A stretch of 64,000 nt of DNA, from assembly GCF_900312815.1 (NCBI RefSeq), contig NZ_OMPE01000003.1:1-64000 (forward strand), given 5' to 3'. Source of the stretch: Aquimarina sp. AU474. GTDB lineage: Bacteria > Bacteroidota > Bacteroidia > Flavobacteriales > Flavobacteriaceae. The notes under the pieces were generated by a model. That model was not told where the DNA came from, searched no databases, and saw only the letters and a list, made by a program, of their open reading frames with translations. This document shows, one piece after another, positions 26,926 through 37,647 of this stretch. Every line of letters starts with the position of its first letter. Position 1 is the stretch's first letter. The position numbers and the translations under genes were made by a program.

Positions 26926-27870
26926 TTAAATAGAAAGCTTTTCCATTCTATTTTTTGTAGTATAAAACTCGGAAATCATATCATTTACTATTGCGGCGGC
27001 CGGTTTAATATCATGGATTAACCCTGAAACCTGACCAATTTCTAGCTCCCCTTCAACTAGATCTCCTTCAAACATTCCTCGTTTTGCTCTGGCTCGTCCC
27101 AATAATGTCTTAAGTTCTTCTACCGATGGTCCTTTGGCATATAATGCCGTTACATCCTCATAAAACTTATTTTTCAACAAACGAACTGGTGCCAGTTCTT
27201 TTAAAGTAAGTTGAGTCGCTCCTTCTTGAGCTTCGACTACCATTTTTTTAAAATCCATATGAGAGGAAGCCTCGTTACTCGCCACAAAACGACTACCCAC
27301 TTGTACACCATCTGCTCCTAAAGCCATTACTGCATACATAGAAGCACCTATTGCTATTCCTCCTGCTGCGATCAAAGGAATGTTTATTTTTTCTTTAACC
27401 ATTGGGATTAGTGCAAGTGTAGTAGTTTCATCTCTACCATTATGACCTCCAGCCTCAAAACCTTCGGCAACAATAGCATCTACTCCAGCATCTTGTGCTT
27501 TTAAAGCAAATTTTAGACTACTTACCACATGAACTACTGTAATACCATGATCCTTGAGATATTTTGTATAAGTTTTAGGATTACCCGCAGATGTAAAAAC
27601 AATCTTAACGCCTTCGTCAATAATTATTTTAATAATTTCTTCGAGATTAGGGTACAACATCGGGATATTGACTCCAAAAGGTTTATTTGTAGCCTCTTTA
27701 CACTTTTGTATATGTTCTTTTAAAACATCAGGATACATCGACCCTGAACCAATAAGTCCTAATCCTCCTGCATTACTTACGGCGCTAGCTAATTTCCAAC
27801 CACTTGCCCATATCATTCCTCCTTGAATAATCGGGTATTGGATGTTAAACAGATTTTTAATGGTGTTCAT
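26926..27870 (-). CDS. Nitronate monooxygenase family protein (2-nitropropane dioxygenase type)
   Basis: FMN-dependent TIM-barrel enzyme. The 314 residues show the family signatures: IQYPIIQGGMIWASG at the N-terminus, AGGLGLIGSG, the central GFEAGGHNGRDE with the catalytic histidine, and the phosphate-binding PLIAAGGIAIG and ALGADGVQVGSRF. Relatives oxidise nitronates, but others in the same fold are enoyl-reductase-like or of unknown substrate, so the specific activity is not certain. It is transcribed leftwards with mazG, which starts six bases downstream. A 48-base gap separates it from mnmA. Confidence 0.88.
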   Translation of the reverse strand: MNTIKNLFNIQYPIIQGGMIWASGWKLASAVSNAGGLGLIGSGSMYPDVLKEHIQKCKEATNKPFGVNIPMLYPNLEEIIKIIIDEGVKIVFTSAGNPKTYTKYLKDHGITVVHVVSSLKFALKAQDAGVDAIVAEGFEAGGHNGRDETTTLALIPMVKEKINIPLIAAGGIAIGASMYAVMALGADGVQVGSRFVASNEASSHMDFKKMVVEAQEGATQLTLKELAPVRLLKNKFYEDVTALYAKGPSVEELKTLLGRARAKRGMFEGDLVEGELEIGQVSGLIHDIKPAAAIVNDMISEFYTTKNRMEKLSI

Positions 27871-27918
27871 TAATTGAAAAAAATCTTTATGAAGTGAATA
27901 TTAAATAATGAGGACAAG

Positions 27919-29106
27919 TTACGAAATTACTCCAGACCCCACTAATTCATCATCAATATACCAAGCAACAAATTGACCTTCGGTAATCGCGCTTTGATCT
28001 TTCTCAAAGACAATATACATTCCCGAATCTACCATATACAAAGTAGCTTTATCTAATGGTTGCCTATATCTAATTTTGGCCATTACATTAAGTTCTTCGT
28101 CAACATTTAATTTAAGATCTTTTCTTACCCAATGTAATTCTTCTTGTGAAATGAATAATGCTTTTCTATATAAACCCGGATGTTTTTTACCTTGCCCTGT
28201 ATAAATTACATTAGACACAACATCGGTTTCGATTACAAAAAGAGGTTCTGGTGTTCCACCAACACCTAAGCCTTTACGTTGTCCTTTTGTATAATAATGT
28301 GCTCCTTGATGCTTACCAACTATTTTCCCTTCACTACTATTGTATTTATATTTGGTAGAAAGAAATTCTAATTCCTCTTTTTTCGAAGAAAATTCAGGAA
28401 CCACGCGTGCATACTTCTCTTCAGAAGATGGTATCTCTATAATGTCTCCTTGTTTTGGCAGCAATTTTTGTTGAAGAAATTCTGGCAAACGAACTTTACC
28501 AATAAAACACAATCCCTGTGAATCTTTTTTATCTGCTGTAACCAAATTTTGAGTAGCAGCAATTTCTCTAACTTTTGGTTTTAACAACTCCCCTACAGGA
28601 AACAAAGTCTTAGCTAATTGTTCTTGTGATAATTGGCACAAGAAATATGATTGATCTTTATTTGGATCTTTCCCAGCCAATAATCTATGTATTTCTTTTC
28701 CTTCTTTTACAATAGTATCTTTTCTACAATAGTGACCAGTGGCTACATAATCTGCTCCTAGGGACAAAGCAATTTTAAGAAATACATCAAATTTAATCTC
28801 ACGATTACAAAGTACATCAGGATTAGGAGTACGTCCTTTTTCGTATTCGTTAAACATATAATCAACAATACGTTCTTTATACTCCTCACTAAGATCAACA
28901 GTTTGAAAGGGAATACCTAACTTCTCTGCCACTAATAGAGCATCATTACTATCGTCTAGCCAAGGGCACTCATCAGAAATTGTTACCGAATCATCATGCC
29001 AATTTTTCATAAATAAACCAATAACCTCATACCCTTGCTCCTTTAAAAGGTATGCTGCAACACTAGAATCTACTCCTCCAGAAAGGCCTACAATTACTCT
29101 CTTCAT
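27919..29106 (-). CDS. mnmA: tRNA-specific 2-thiouridylase MnmA
   Basis: Thiolates U34 of tRNAs for Lys, Glu and Gln. The 395 residues begin [15 protein letters not shown] with the PP-loop [12 protein letters not shown]. The two catalytic cysteines are visible in [12 protein letters not shown] and in [10 protein letters not shown], and the tRNA-binding C-terminal barrel is complete ([16 protein letters not shown]). The longer frame opens with a TTG at 29109 one codon earlier, but the ATG at 29106 is the natural start. A -7 box (29169-29162) lies about 55 bases upstream. It appears complete and separately expressed from the MORN-type gene, which is terminated just before. Confidence 0.97.
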   Translation of the reverse strand: MKRVIVGLSGGVDSSVAAYLLKEQGYEVIGLFMKNWHDDSVTISDECPWLDDSNDALLVAEKLGIPFQTVDLSEEYKERIVDYMFNEYEKGRTPNPDVLCNREIKFDVFLKIALSLGADYVATGHYCRKDTIVKEGKEIHRLLAGKDPNKDQSYFLCQLSQEQLAKTLFPVGELLKPKVREIAATQNLVTADKKDSQGLCFIGKVRLPEFLQQKLLPKQGDIIEIPSSEEKYARVVPEFSSKKEELEFLSTKYKYNSSEGKIVGKHQGAHYYTKGQRKGLGVGGTPEPLFVIETDVVSNVIYTGQGKKHPGLYRKALFISQEELHWVRKDLKLNVDEELNVMAKIRYRQPLDKATLYMVDSGMYIVFEKDQSAITEGQFVAWYIDDELVGSGVIS

Positions 29107-29161
29107 CAAAAAAACTCCTTTATTTTTCAGAACCTGTAATCTGGCTCTATATTATTTTTTG

Positions 29162-29169
29162 CAAAAGTA
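29162..29169 (-). promoter_or_regulatory. -7 element for mnmA
   Basis: TACTTTTG on the minus strand (29169-29162), just past the terminator of the upstream gene, gives a leader of about 50 bases before mnmA. No canonical TTG sits at the -33 position; the nearest is 14 bases upstream. Confidence 0.45.
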
Positions 29170-29170
29170 C

Positions 29171-29204
29171 TAAATAAAAAAAGCAACACTAATGTATTGC
29201 TTTA
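29171..29204 (-). terminator. Terminator of the MORN-type gene
   Basis: On the minus strand, AAAGCAA-TACATTAGTG-TTGCTTT followed directly by TTTT and ATTTA is a compact intrinsic terminator, seven base pairs plus a T-tract, placed about 40 bases after the stop at 29243. Confidence 0.8.
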
Positions 29205-29242
29205 TGGTTTTATCTATACCCTTATATCATAAATCAATACTA

Positions 29243-29926
29243 TCAATTCTTAAGTGGAAACATTTTTTGTTCTGATAATTTACCATCGACATAATATTTC
29301 CATAATCCATCTTTTCGATCCCGTTTATATTTTCCTTCAATAATAAGTTCACCATTAGTATCATAATATTTTGTATACCCATGCAACTGGTCATTATCAT
29401 AGGTGAATTCTTTTAACATTATACCTTTTTCAGAATACATGACTCTTTCTCCTTGCCTTTTACCATCAACAAAAGTTGTTTTTTCTGTTAGCTGTCCATT
29501 TTCAAAATACGTAAGTTGTTCTCCTGTCAATTTCCCTCCTAAGTAATTCTCTGTCATCATAATTTTATTAGATCCATTATGATAATATTTCCATAACCCT
29601 GTACGCTCTTTGATCACCATTTGACCTTCACTTATTATTTTTCCTTTTTGAGTAAAATATTTTATTTGGACAGTATCGTTATTCTTAGAGAAAGTTTTTA
29701 TTGCCGTGGGAGCATCACCACTACTTGGTTTGTAGAACTTAAATTCTCCAATTTCTTTCCCGTGACTAAATGTACCTTCATACCTTACTTGGTCACTATT
29801 ATCATATTTTTTTTGCCATTTTCCATGTCTCTTTCCTTGAGCATCATACTTATTGTATTTTTGACCAAGAACTGAAAAACATGTAAACACACAGACAATT
29901 AATAAAAAAGTACTTCGCATAATCAT
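29243..29926 (-). CDS. Exported MORN-repeat protein (YwqK-antitoxin-like family)
   Basis: A 227-residue protein with a signal peptide (MRSTFLLIVCVFTCFSVLG) and about seven MORN-type repeats of the G-x-W-K-Y-Y / N-G-x-L form, for example KTFSKNNDTVQIKYFTQKGK, RTGLWKYYHNGSNKI, GEQLTYFENGQLTEK and DGLWKYYVDGKLSEQ. Automatic annotation calls this family a toxin-antitoxin YwqK antitoxin, but there is no toxin partner here and the protein is exported, so that name is not supported. A second ATG six bases in (29920) gives a cleaner signal peptide start. A terminator follows its stop. Function unknown; an envelope role is likely. Confidence 0.8.
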   Translation of the reverse strand: MIMRSTFLLIVCVFTCFSVLGQKYNKYDAQGKRHGKWQKKYDNSDQVRYEGTFSHGKEIGEFKFYKPSSGDAPTAIKTFSKNNDTVQIKYFTQKGKIISEGQMVIKERTGLWKYYHNGSNKIMMTENYLGGKLTGEQLTYFENGQLTEKTTFVDGKRQGERVMYSEKGIMLKEFTYDNDQLHGYTKYYDTNGELIIEGKYKRDRKDGLWKYYVDGKLSEQKMFPLKN

Positions 29927-30013
29927 ATTATTTGGGACACTGTTTCAACGCTTGTAATTTTCAAAAAGTATACCAATTTTTATTTTTAAACATATAAAAG
30001 TATTTCAAAATAC

Positions 30014-30040
30014 AAAAAAGCTCCTAAAAAGGAGCTTTTT
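30014..30040 (-). terminator. Terminator of yidC
   Basis: AAAAAGCTCC-TAAAAA-GGAGCTTTTT (30015-30040) is a perfect ten-base stem. On the minus strand the stem is followed by TTTTTTG, 33 bases after the yidC stop at 30073, giving a strong intrinsic terminator. Confidence 0.9.
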
Positions 30041-30072
30041 CAAATTGTATAATATTCTATTTATTAAACAAG

Positions 30073-31971
30073 CTACTTCTTTTTTGGATTTTGTTGTTTC
30101 TTTTGTTGTTCTGCCTGCTCCATTAACTCCTTCATTTTTTTCTGAAACTTACCTTGTTTTTTAGGCTTCTTTTTATTTTCTTGAATTTTTGCATGAATTT
30201 TATCATCATCAATAATTACATTTTTAATGACTAACATGATTCCGATAGTAATTAAATTAGAAATAAAGTAATACAACGATAATCCACTAGCGTAGTTATT
30301 AAAGAAAAATAACATCATTAACGGTGATAAATACATGATAAATTTCATGTTAGGCATACCGGGCTGCTGCGTTTGCATAGTTTGACCAGTCGTCATCATC
30401 ATATAGATAAATATCGCTACAGATGCCAAAATTGGAAACAAACTAATGTGATCACCATAAAAAGGTATTTCAAAGGGTAATTCGGCAATTGTATCATAAC
30501 TTGACAAATCACTAGCCCACAAGAAACTTTTTTGCCTTAATTGAAACGCACTTGGGAAAAAGTTAAATAATGCATAGAAAACTGGTATCTGCATAACCGC
30601 CGGTAAACAACCACTCATTGGATTAACTCCTGCTTTACCATACAATGCCATAGTCTCTTGCTGACGTTTCATTGCATTATCCTTATGTTTCTCATTAATC
30701 TCTGTAATTTCAGGGCGCAAAACTTTCATTTTGGCTTGAGATAAGTATGACTTATACGTAACAGGCGATAAAATAATACGCACTATAATAGTCATTACGA
30801 TAATTGCAATACCATAAGGAAGAAAACCACTTAAGAAACCAAAGAATGGAATAAATAAATATTTATTAATTATTCCAAAAATCCCCCATCCTAGCGGCAC
30901 TATTTCATCAAGATTACGCTCATAAGTATTTAAAATTCTATAATCTGTAGGACCGTAATACCAATCCATAGCATAATTAAGTTCTCCACCCTGTAATTCT
31001 AAAGGCATTGTGGCAGAAAATTCTTTAGTTACTTTTATGTCTTTATCATCCAAATCACTTGAACTAGCAACATTTTTTGATGTAAAAGATCCTTTTTTAA
31101 ATGGAAGATCAGTTAAAAGAATTGAAGTAAAGAAATGTTGTTTAAAAGCAACCCAAGAAATATTATCTTCATCATCATCTGCAAATTCACCTTGCCCCAA
31201 ATAATCATCTTTATCACCATCATATTCATACGACAATTCGGTATAGCGATTTTCATAGCTTGCGCTCTTCGCATGTCTCATCCCTTGTAGCTTCCAATCC
31301 AAATTAATTGTTTGGCTACCATTAATCACTTGTTGCAATCCTTGAGATCTAATGGTAAAGTCTATCATATACTCATTTGGTTTTAACTCATAACGGTACT
31401 CTAGAAATTGAGTGCTAGAGACTTTAAGTTTCATGGATAAAACAGTATTGTCTCCGCTCTTGGTAACTGAGGGTTCGAAAAACAGATCTTTTGTATTTAA
31501 AATCCTATTATCTGTAGTTCCAAAATTAATATTAAGAGAAGCGTTCTTACCATCTTTAATAAGATACACTGGTACAGAATCAAATGTTTTGAAACTTTTC
31601 AATAATGCCTCAGAAATATACCCTCCTCTATTATTTATCTTTAAACTAAGTACTTCATTCTCTATTTTGGTGAAATCATCTTTCGCTGAAGGTAAACTAG
31701 CAGCATATGAAAATGCTCCTAATTGAGATTTTGCATTAGCCAATGCTACAGAATCTTGAGGATTGACGATTATAGCTTCACTTTCTTTTACAAAATCAGT
31801 TGTTTTATCAGTTTTAATAGCATTTACCTGCGATTCGACTTGTTCTTTTTTGGCTTTTTCTGCCTCTATTTCTTCTGGAGTTGGTTGATTGATATAGAAC
31901 ATCCATATGATAATTCCAAAAATAAGTGCAAATCCAATGATCGAATTAAGATCAAATTTCTTTTCTTCCAT
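30073..31971 (-). CDS. yidC: Membrane protein insertase YidC
   Basis: Inserts and folds inner-membrane proteins, alone or with SecYEG. The 632 residues have the Gram-negative layout: one N-terminal helix (about 10-27), a large periplasmic beta domain (about 50-355), and five C-terminal helices (about 370-585) with the conserved MTIIVRIILSPVTYKS and NPMSGCLPAVMQIPVFYALF segments. The tail is long and very basic (KKPKKQGKFQKKMKELMEQ), as in Bacteroidota YidC, where it helps contact ribosomes. It is downstream of pyrG on the same strand but separated by a terminator-like hairpin. All expected parts are present. Confidence 0.96.
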   Translation of the reverse strand: MEEKKFDLNSIIGFALIFGIIIWMFYINQPTPEEIEAEKAKKEQVESQVNAIKTDKTTDFVKESEAIIVNPQDSVALANAKSQLGAFSYAASLPSAKDDFTKIENEVLSLKINNRGGYISEALLKSFKTFDSVPVYLIKDGKNASLNINFGTTDNRILNTKDLFFEPSVTKSGDNTVLSMKLKVSSTQFLEYRYELKPNEYMIDFTIRSQGLQQVINGSQTINLDWKLQGMRHAKSASYENRYTELSYEYDGDKDDYLGQGEFADDDEDNISWVAFKQHFFTSILLTDLPFKKGSFTSKNVASSSDLDDKDIKVTKEFSATMPLELQGGELNYAMDWYYGPTDYRILNTYERNLDEIVPLGWGIFGIINKYLFIPFFGFLSGFLPYGIAIIVMTIIVRIILSPVTYKSYLSQAKMKVLRPEITEINEKHKDNAMKRQQETMALYGKAGVNPMSGCLPAVMQIPVFYALFNFFPSAFQLRQKSFLWASDLSSYDTIAELPFEIPFYGDHISLFPILASVAIFIYMMMTTGQTMQTQQPGMPNMKFIMYLSPLMMLFFFNNYASGLSLYYFISNLITIGIMLVIKNVIIDDDKIHAKIQENKKKPKKQGKFQKKMKELMEQAEQQKKQQNPKKK

Positions 31972-31984
31972 GTACTTTATGTGT

Positions 31985-32020
31985 AAAAAGCCTTTATCTG
32001 ATACACTCAGAAAGGCTTTA
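31985..32020 (-). terminator. Terminator-like hairpin between pyrG and yidC
   Basis: On the minus strand AAAGCCTTT (32019-32011) pairs with AAAGGCTTT (31995-31987), with an inner CTGA/TCAG stem, followed by TTTT. This is a good intrinsic terminator or attenuator 47 bases after pyrG and only 14 bases before the yidC ATG. Confidence 0.75.
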
Positions 32021-32066
32021 CCTATTTTATATTACTAATTTCTAATGTCAATTATCTCGCCAATCA

Positions 32067-33722
<1,656 letters not shown>

Positions 33723-33746
33723 TTAATATTGTGCTTAAATTTTGCG

Positions 33747-33754
33747 CAAAAATA
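33747..33754 (-). promoter_or_regulatory. -7 element for pyrG
   Basis: TATTTTTG on the minus strand (33754-33747), about 40 bases before the pyrG ATG. No TTG with standard spacing was found, so only the -7 half is supported. Confidence 0.5.
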
Positions 33755-33901
33755 CAAAGAAGTACTGAAAAGTTGCACTCAAAACCATGCAATGTTTACG
33801 AACTTATTCATATTCCATTAACAACTAAAAAAATGAAATTAATTTTTTGTAAAAAGTAAATCCCGCCGAATGACAGGATTTATTAATGTTTTAAAAATAT
33901 G

Positions 33902-34324
33902 TTATTCCTCTTCTTCAGTTTCCGTACTTTCTTCAGGTTCAGAAAAATCTGTAATACCTTTTGATTGTAAAATATTATACCACTGAATCACTTTTTTCAT
34001 GTCGCTGGCATACACCCTGTCCTCATCATAATCAGGAAGTACTTCGCTAAAATAAGCTTCTAATTTACCTTTAGATTCTTTATGACTAATAGCTTGTTCT
34101 CCATTTTCTTTTTCCTGGATTTTTTGAAAAATCTCTCTTAACGGAACTTCCTCTGTAAATGTATAGATTGCAATTTCACTAAGTACACTAACATTGTGTC
34201 GTATACTTACAGATAATCTTTTTCCATCCAATAAAGATTCTGCCAAAAAACCACTTCGGGTTTGTGTTTTCAATTCGAACAAACCAGGTTTTCCTGAAAT
34301 TGCTAATATTTTATCTAAACTCAT
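33902..34324 (-). CDS. DUF5606 domain protein
   Basis: A 140-residue protein of the Bacteroidota-specific DUF5606 family, starting M-S-L-D-K-I-L-A-I-S-G-K-P-G-L-F, with a small barrel-like N-terminal part (about 1-65: SGKPGLFELKTQTRSGFL, VLSEIAIYT) and an acidic tail of glutamates. The frame is open eight codons further (TTG at 34348), but the ATG at 34324 is the conserved start. It is transcribed with def and ruvX upstream of it on the minus strand (75-base gap from def). No function is known; its steady company with def and ruvX is the only clue. Confidence 0.85.
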   Translation of the reverse strand: MSLDKILAISGKPGLFELKTQTRSGFLAESLLDGKRLSVSIRHNVSVLSEIAIYTFTEEVPLREIFQKIQEKENGEQAISHKESKGKLEAYFSEVLPDYDEDRVYASDMKKVIQWYNILQSKGITDFSEPEESTETEEEE

Positions 34325-34398
34325 ATATTGTATTTTCAAGGTTGGCAAATATCTATAGTTCGTTTTAAAAAATCAAACATTGCCATGTATAAAATTAG

Positions 34399-34989
34399 TT
34401 ATCTTCCTTTTTTTGCTAATGGAAATCGCATTCTGTAGTCTGCATTGACTTTCCCTTTCGAAATATTAGCCAATTTTCCTTTTATCAAACGTTTTTTTAG
34501 ACTAGACAACTTGTCCGTAAATAAAATACCTTCGATATGATCATATTCATGTTGGATTACTCTAGCTGCAAGCCCTCCATATATTTCTGTATGCTCTACA
34601 AAATTTTCATCAAAATATTTAATCTTGATCGTTTCATTACGAAAAACATCTTCACGAATGTCGGGAATACTCAAGCACCCTTCTGTAAACGCCCATTCTT
34701 CATCTTTTTCTTCAAGAATAGTAGCATTAATAAAAACCTTTTTAAAATCTTTTAATTGTTCTCTCTCCTCTTCAGACAACTCTTCGTCTTCAGAAAAAGG
34801 TTCTGCATCAATAACAAACAATCGAATCGGTAGTCCAATTTGCGGAGCCGCTAATCCAACGCCATGCGCATTATACATGGTTTCAAACATATTTTCGATA
34901 AGCTCAGAAAGTTTTGGGTATTCTTTATCTATATCTTTAGCTTTTTTCTTTAATACAGGATCACCGTATGCTACAATGGGAAAAATCAT
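34399..34989 (-). CDS. def: Peptide deformylase
   Basis: Removes the N-terminal formyl group from nascent proteins. The 196 residues carry the three metal-site motifs: GVGLAAPQIGLP, EGCLSIPDIRE with the metal cysteine, and QHEYDHIEGILF with the HExxH pair, all intact. The insertion EPFSEDEELSEEEREQLKDF after about residue 70 is usual for the Bacteroidota enzymes. It follows ruvX on the same strand after 27 bases and precedes the DUF5606 gene, so the three form one operon. Confidence 0.97.
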   Translation of the reverse strand: MIFPIVAYGDPVLKKKAKDIDKEYPKLSELIENMFETMYNAHGVGLAAPQIGLPIRLFVIDAEPFSEDEELSEEEREQLKDFKKVFINATILEEKDEEWAFTEGCLSIPDIREDVFRNETIKIKYFDENFVEHTEIYGGLAARVIQHEYDHIEGILFTDKLSSLKKRLIKGKLANISKGKVNADYRMRFPLAKKGR

Positions 34990-35016
34990 ATTTTTAGTTA
35001 CTTGTTTTTAATTGGT

Positions 35017-35427
35017 TTATCGATTATACAGATAATCTTGTAGTATAATCGTTGCGCTTATTTGATCTACCAACGCTTTATCTCTTCTTTTCTTTTTAGA
35101 GATGCCGCTTGCAATCATGGTATCAAATGCCATTTTTGAAGTAAATCGTTCATCAATTCTCTTAATCGGAATATCAGGAAGTTCCTTTTTTAATTTTTCT
35201 AAAAAAGGTTTTATCAATTTTTCACTCTCTGAAGGTTCACCATGCATTCTTTTTGGTTCTCCCACGATAAAAAGTTCTACCTCTTCTTCGGTCACATAAT
35301 TCTTCAACCATGACAACAGGTCCATCGTCCTCACAGTTGTTAATCCCGAGGCAATTATCTGAGATTCGTCAGTAACTGCAATACCGCAACGTTTCCCTCC
35401 ATAATCTATTGCCAAAATCCGCGCCAT
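35017..35427 (-). CDS. ruvX: Putative pre-16S rRNA nuclease / Holliday-junction-resolvase-like YqgF
   Basis: RNase H-fold nuclease of the YqgF/RuvX family, implicated in the final trimming of 16S rRNA and earlier proposed as a Holliday junction resolvase. The 136 residues match the family from MARILAIDYGGKRCGIAVTD (first catalytic aspartate) through IVGEPKRMHGEPSE to the ERFTSKMA and the C-terminal DKALVDQISATIILQDYL with its acidic residue. First gene of the ruvX-def-DUF5606 operon; a -7 box lies 14 bases before its ATG. Confidence 0.95.
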   Translation of the reverse strand: MARILAIDYGGKRCGIAVTDESQIIASGLTTVRTMDLLSWLKNYVTEEEVELFIVGEPKRMHGEPSESEKLIKPFLEKLKKELPDIPIKRIDERFTSKMAFDTMIASGISKKKRRDKALVDQISATIILQDYLYNR

Positions 35428-35440
35428 TCATTTTTTTGTG

Positions 35441-35448
35441 CAAAAATA
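35441..35448 (-). promoter_or_regulatory. -7 element for the ruvX-def-DUF5606 operon
   Basis: TATTTTTG on the minus strand (35448-35441) would place the start site about seven bases before the ruvX ATG. No TTG is found at the standard -33 distance. Confidence 0.5.
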
Positions 35449-35528
35449 TGATTTTATTATAAAAAGACCTTATTTATTAATGGTTTCCTAAAATATGGTT
35501 TATCCGTATTTTTTTCGAATGAAGCTAT

Positions 35529-35536
35529 TATCTTTA
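35529..35536 (+). promoter_or_regulatory. -7-like element for dapD
   Basis: TATCTTTA, one base from the TAnnTTTG consensus, ends 16 bases before the dapD ATG. The same variant occurs ahead of uvrB and of the second LytS gene, so it is probably a real weak -7 form. Confidence 0.4.
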
Positions 35537-35552
35537 CCAAAATTTTTAATCG

Positions 35553-36368
35553 ATGAACCAACTAAAGGAAACCATAGAAAAAGCCTGGGATAATAGAGAG
35601 CTTTTAAAAGAATCATCAACTCAAAGTGCCATACGAGAAGTTGTTAACTTACTTGACGCGGGTGAACTAAGAGTAGCAGAGCCTGTAGAAAGTGGCTGGC
35701 AAGTAAATGAATGGGTAAAAAAAGGAGTTGTATTATACTTCCCTATCCAAAAAATGGAAACCTTAGAGGCAGGTATTTTTGAATATCATGATAAAATTCC
35801 ATTAAAAAAAGGATACGAAGCTAAAGGTATTCGAGTTGTACCAAATGCCGTTGCTCGTCATGGAGCGTACATATCTCCTGGTACTATTTTAATGCCAAGT
35901 TATGTGAATATTGGTGCATATGTAGACAAAGGGACCATGGTAGATACTTGGGCTACGGTAGGTAGTTGTGCTCAAATTGGTAAAAATGTTCACCTTAGTG
36001 GTGGTGTAGGTATAGGTGGAGTATTAGAACCTTTACAAGCTGCTCCCGTAATTATAGAAGATAATGCTTTTATAGGATCTCGTTGCATCGTTGTAGAGGG
36101 TGTAAGAGTAGAGAGAGAAGCTGTACTTGGTGCCAATGTAGTATTAACAGCCTCTACAAAAATTATTGATGTAACAGGAGAAACACCAATTGAAAGAAAA
36201 GGGATCGTTCCTGCAGGATCAGTGGTTATTCCTGGAAGCTACACCAAGAAATTCCCGGCAGGAGAATACAATGTACCTTGCGCATTAATTATTGGAAAGC
36301 GTAAAGAAAGTACAGATAAGAAAACTTCATTGAATGATGCTCTTCGTGAATACGACGTTGCGGTATAG
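35553..36368 (+). CDS. dapD: 2,3,4,5-tetrahydropyridine-2,6-dicarboxylate N-succinyltransferase
   Basis: Succinylates tetrahydrodipicolinate in lysine and meso-diaminopimelate synthesis, feeding peptidoglycan. The 271 residues have an N-terminal helical part and a left-handed beta-helix of hexapeptide repeats (for example PNAVARHGAYISPGTILMPS, GTMVDTWATVGSCAQIG, NVHLSGGVGIGGV), with a C-terminal VPCALIIGKRKESTDKKTS block. The length is normal. It stands alone, divergent from ruvX, and is closed by a hairpin. Confidence 0.97.
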   Translation: MNQLKETIEKAWDNRELLKESSTQSAIREVVNLLDAGELRVAEPVESGWQVNEWVKKGVVLYFPIQKMETLEAGIFEYHDKIPLKKGYEAKGIRVVPNAVARHGAYISPGTILMPSYVNIGAYVDKGTMVDTWATVGSCAQIGKNVHLSGGVGIGGVLEPLQAAPVIIEDNAFIGSRCIVVEGVRVEREAVLGANVVLTASTKIIDVTGETPIERKGIVPAGSVVIPGSYTKKFPAGEYNVPCALIIGKRKESTDKKTSLNDALREYDVAV

Positions 36369-36379
36369 TTTATGAAAAA

Positions 36380-36425
36380 AGAATTGAACTTGTCTATAAG
36401 AGATAAGGATAAGTTCAATTTTTAA
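36380..36425 (+). terminator. Terminator of dapD
   Basis: AATTGAACTT (36382-36391) pairs with AAGTTCAATT (36411-36420), followed by TTTAATTG. The loop is 19 bases, so the stem is strong but the T-tract is short. Confidence 0.7.
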
Positions 36426-36442
36426 TTGATAGTCAGTAATAT

Positions 36443-37507
36443 ATGAGAATCTTAGTTATTCAGCAAAAAATGATTGGTGATGTACTCGCTAGCACAGTTA
36501 TATGCGAGACCTTGCGTAAGGAACATCCGGATGCTACTATCGATTATTTGGTATATTCTAACACTAAAGCTGTCATCAAAAACAATCCGTTTTTTGATAA
36601 TATTATAGAATTCAAACAAGAATATAGAAATAACAAAAAGGCTTTTTACTTATTTTTAAAACAAATCAGAAAACAAAGATATAGTATAGTAATAGATGCC
36701 TTTGGAAAATTAGAGAGTAACTTAATATCGTTATTTTCTAATGCTCCAAAACGAATTTCTTTTTACAAATGGTATACTCAACTTATATATACTGAGGTTG
36801 TTTACAGAAAAGCAAATCCATTGACCAACGCAAGTACGGCGATTGAAAATCGCTTACGACTTGTTCTTCCCGAACATCGTATCGCTTCAGAAATTGTTAA
36901 ACCTAAAATATTTCTTGACCAAGAAGAGAAAGCCAGAGCCAAAGAGTTTTTAGAATCTAATGGTATTCATACCAAAGATCCCTTGATCATGATTAGTGTT
37001 TTAGGTAGTGAAAAAAGGAAAACCCTTCCTTTTGATGCTATGGCCAAAGTTATTGATGAAATTGTAAGCACAACTGCAGCCAATATTCTTTTTAACTATA
37101 TTCCCGATCAAGAAAAAGACGCGAAAACCATATATGACCTTACGCTTCCTAGAACTCAGCAACGTATACATTTTAATGTTTACGCAAAAAGTTTAAGAGG
37201 TTTTATCGCTATTTTGTCTTGTTGTAATGCTTTAATTGGAAATGAAGGTGGTGCTGTAAATATGGCTAAAGCTTTAGAACTATCCACTTTCACTATTTTT
37301 TCACCCTGGATCATTAAAAAAGATTGGAATATGTTTGAAGATGGAATAGACCATGATTCGATTCATCTTGCAGATGTAAAACCTGAATTATACAGTGACG
37401 GTCCTTCAAAAAAAATGAAAGATCAATCTCTAGAATTATACCAGCAATTCTCTGCAGAATCTATTATCCGAAAATTAAGAGGATATTTGGCTCAAAATTT
37501 TGAATAA
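36443..37507 (+). CDS. Glycosyltransferase family 9 (heptosyltransferase-like)
   Basis: Transfers heptose or a related sugar from a nucleotide donor onto the lipooligosaccharide core. The 354 residues begin with the GT9 N-terminal pattern (RILVIQQKMIGDVLASTVI), and the C-terminal Rossmann domain contains ISVLGSEKRKTLPFDAMA and the donor-binding IGNEGGAVNMAKAL. The acceptor sugar is not predictable. It opens a group of envelope-glycan genes; a GT2 gene follows after 140 bases, and an LPS-kinase/GT2 cluster lies at 43621-46932. Confidence 0.9.
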   Translation: MRILVIQQKMIGDVLASTVICETLRKEHPDATIDYLVYSNTKAVIKNNPFFDNIIEFKQEYRNNKKAFYLFLKQIRKQRYSIVIDAFGKLESNLISLFSNAPKRISFYKWYTQLIYTEVVYRKANPLTNASTAIENRLRLVLPEHRIASEIVKPKIFLDQEEKARAKEFLESNGIHTKDPLIMISVLGSEKRKTLPFDAMAKVIDEIVSTTAANILFNYIPDQEKDAKTIYDLTLPRTQQRIHFNVYAKSLRGFIAILSCCNALIGNEGGAVNMAKALELSTFTIFSPWIIKKDWNMFEDGIDHDSIHLADVKPELYSDGPSKKMKDQSLELYQQFSAESIIRKLRGYLAQNFE

Positions 37508-37605
37508 CATTTTTTACCCATTGGCACATAATTTGATGACTTTTCTTCATCACACAAAATCATTAATCAAACTAATATTACCCCTTAGTTACTATAAAAA
37601 TTAGT

Positions 37606-37613
37606 TATTTTTG
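37606..37613 (+). promoter_or_regulatory. -7 element for the GT2 gene at 37648
   Basis: TATTTTTG ends 34 bases before the ATG. The -33 region offers TTA rather than TTG, so the promoter is only half supported. Confidence 0.45.
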
Positions 37614-37647
37614 CCGGTAATCTAGTTTAAAGACAAAACAATCAACT

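Noticed and set aside
29243..29926. Toxin-antitoxin system at the YwqK-like gene
   Set aside because: The protein has a signal peptide and there is no toxin gene beside it; only MORN-type repeats support the family name.
31412..31986. Plus-strand frames opposite yidC
   Set aside because: Antisense to a certain gene, no domain or promoter. Their hydrophobic look comes from reading YidC codons backwards.
34625..35011. 128-codon plus-strand frame opposite def
   Set aside because: Shadow of the def gene; no recognisable domain and composition typical of antisense reading.
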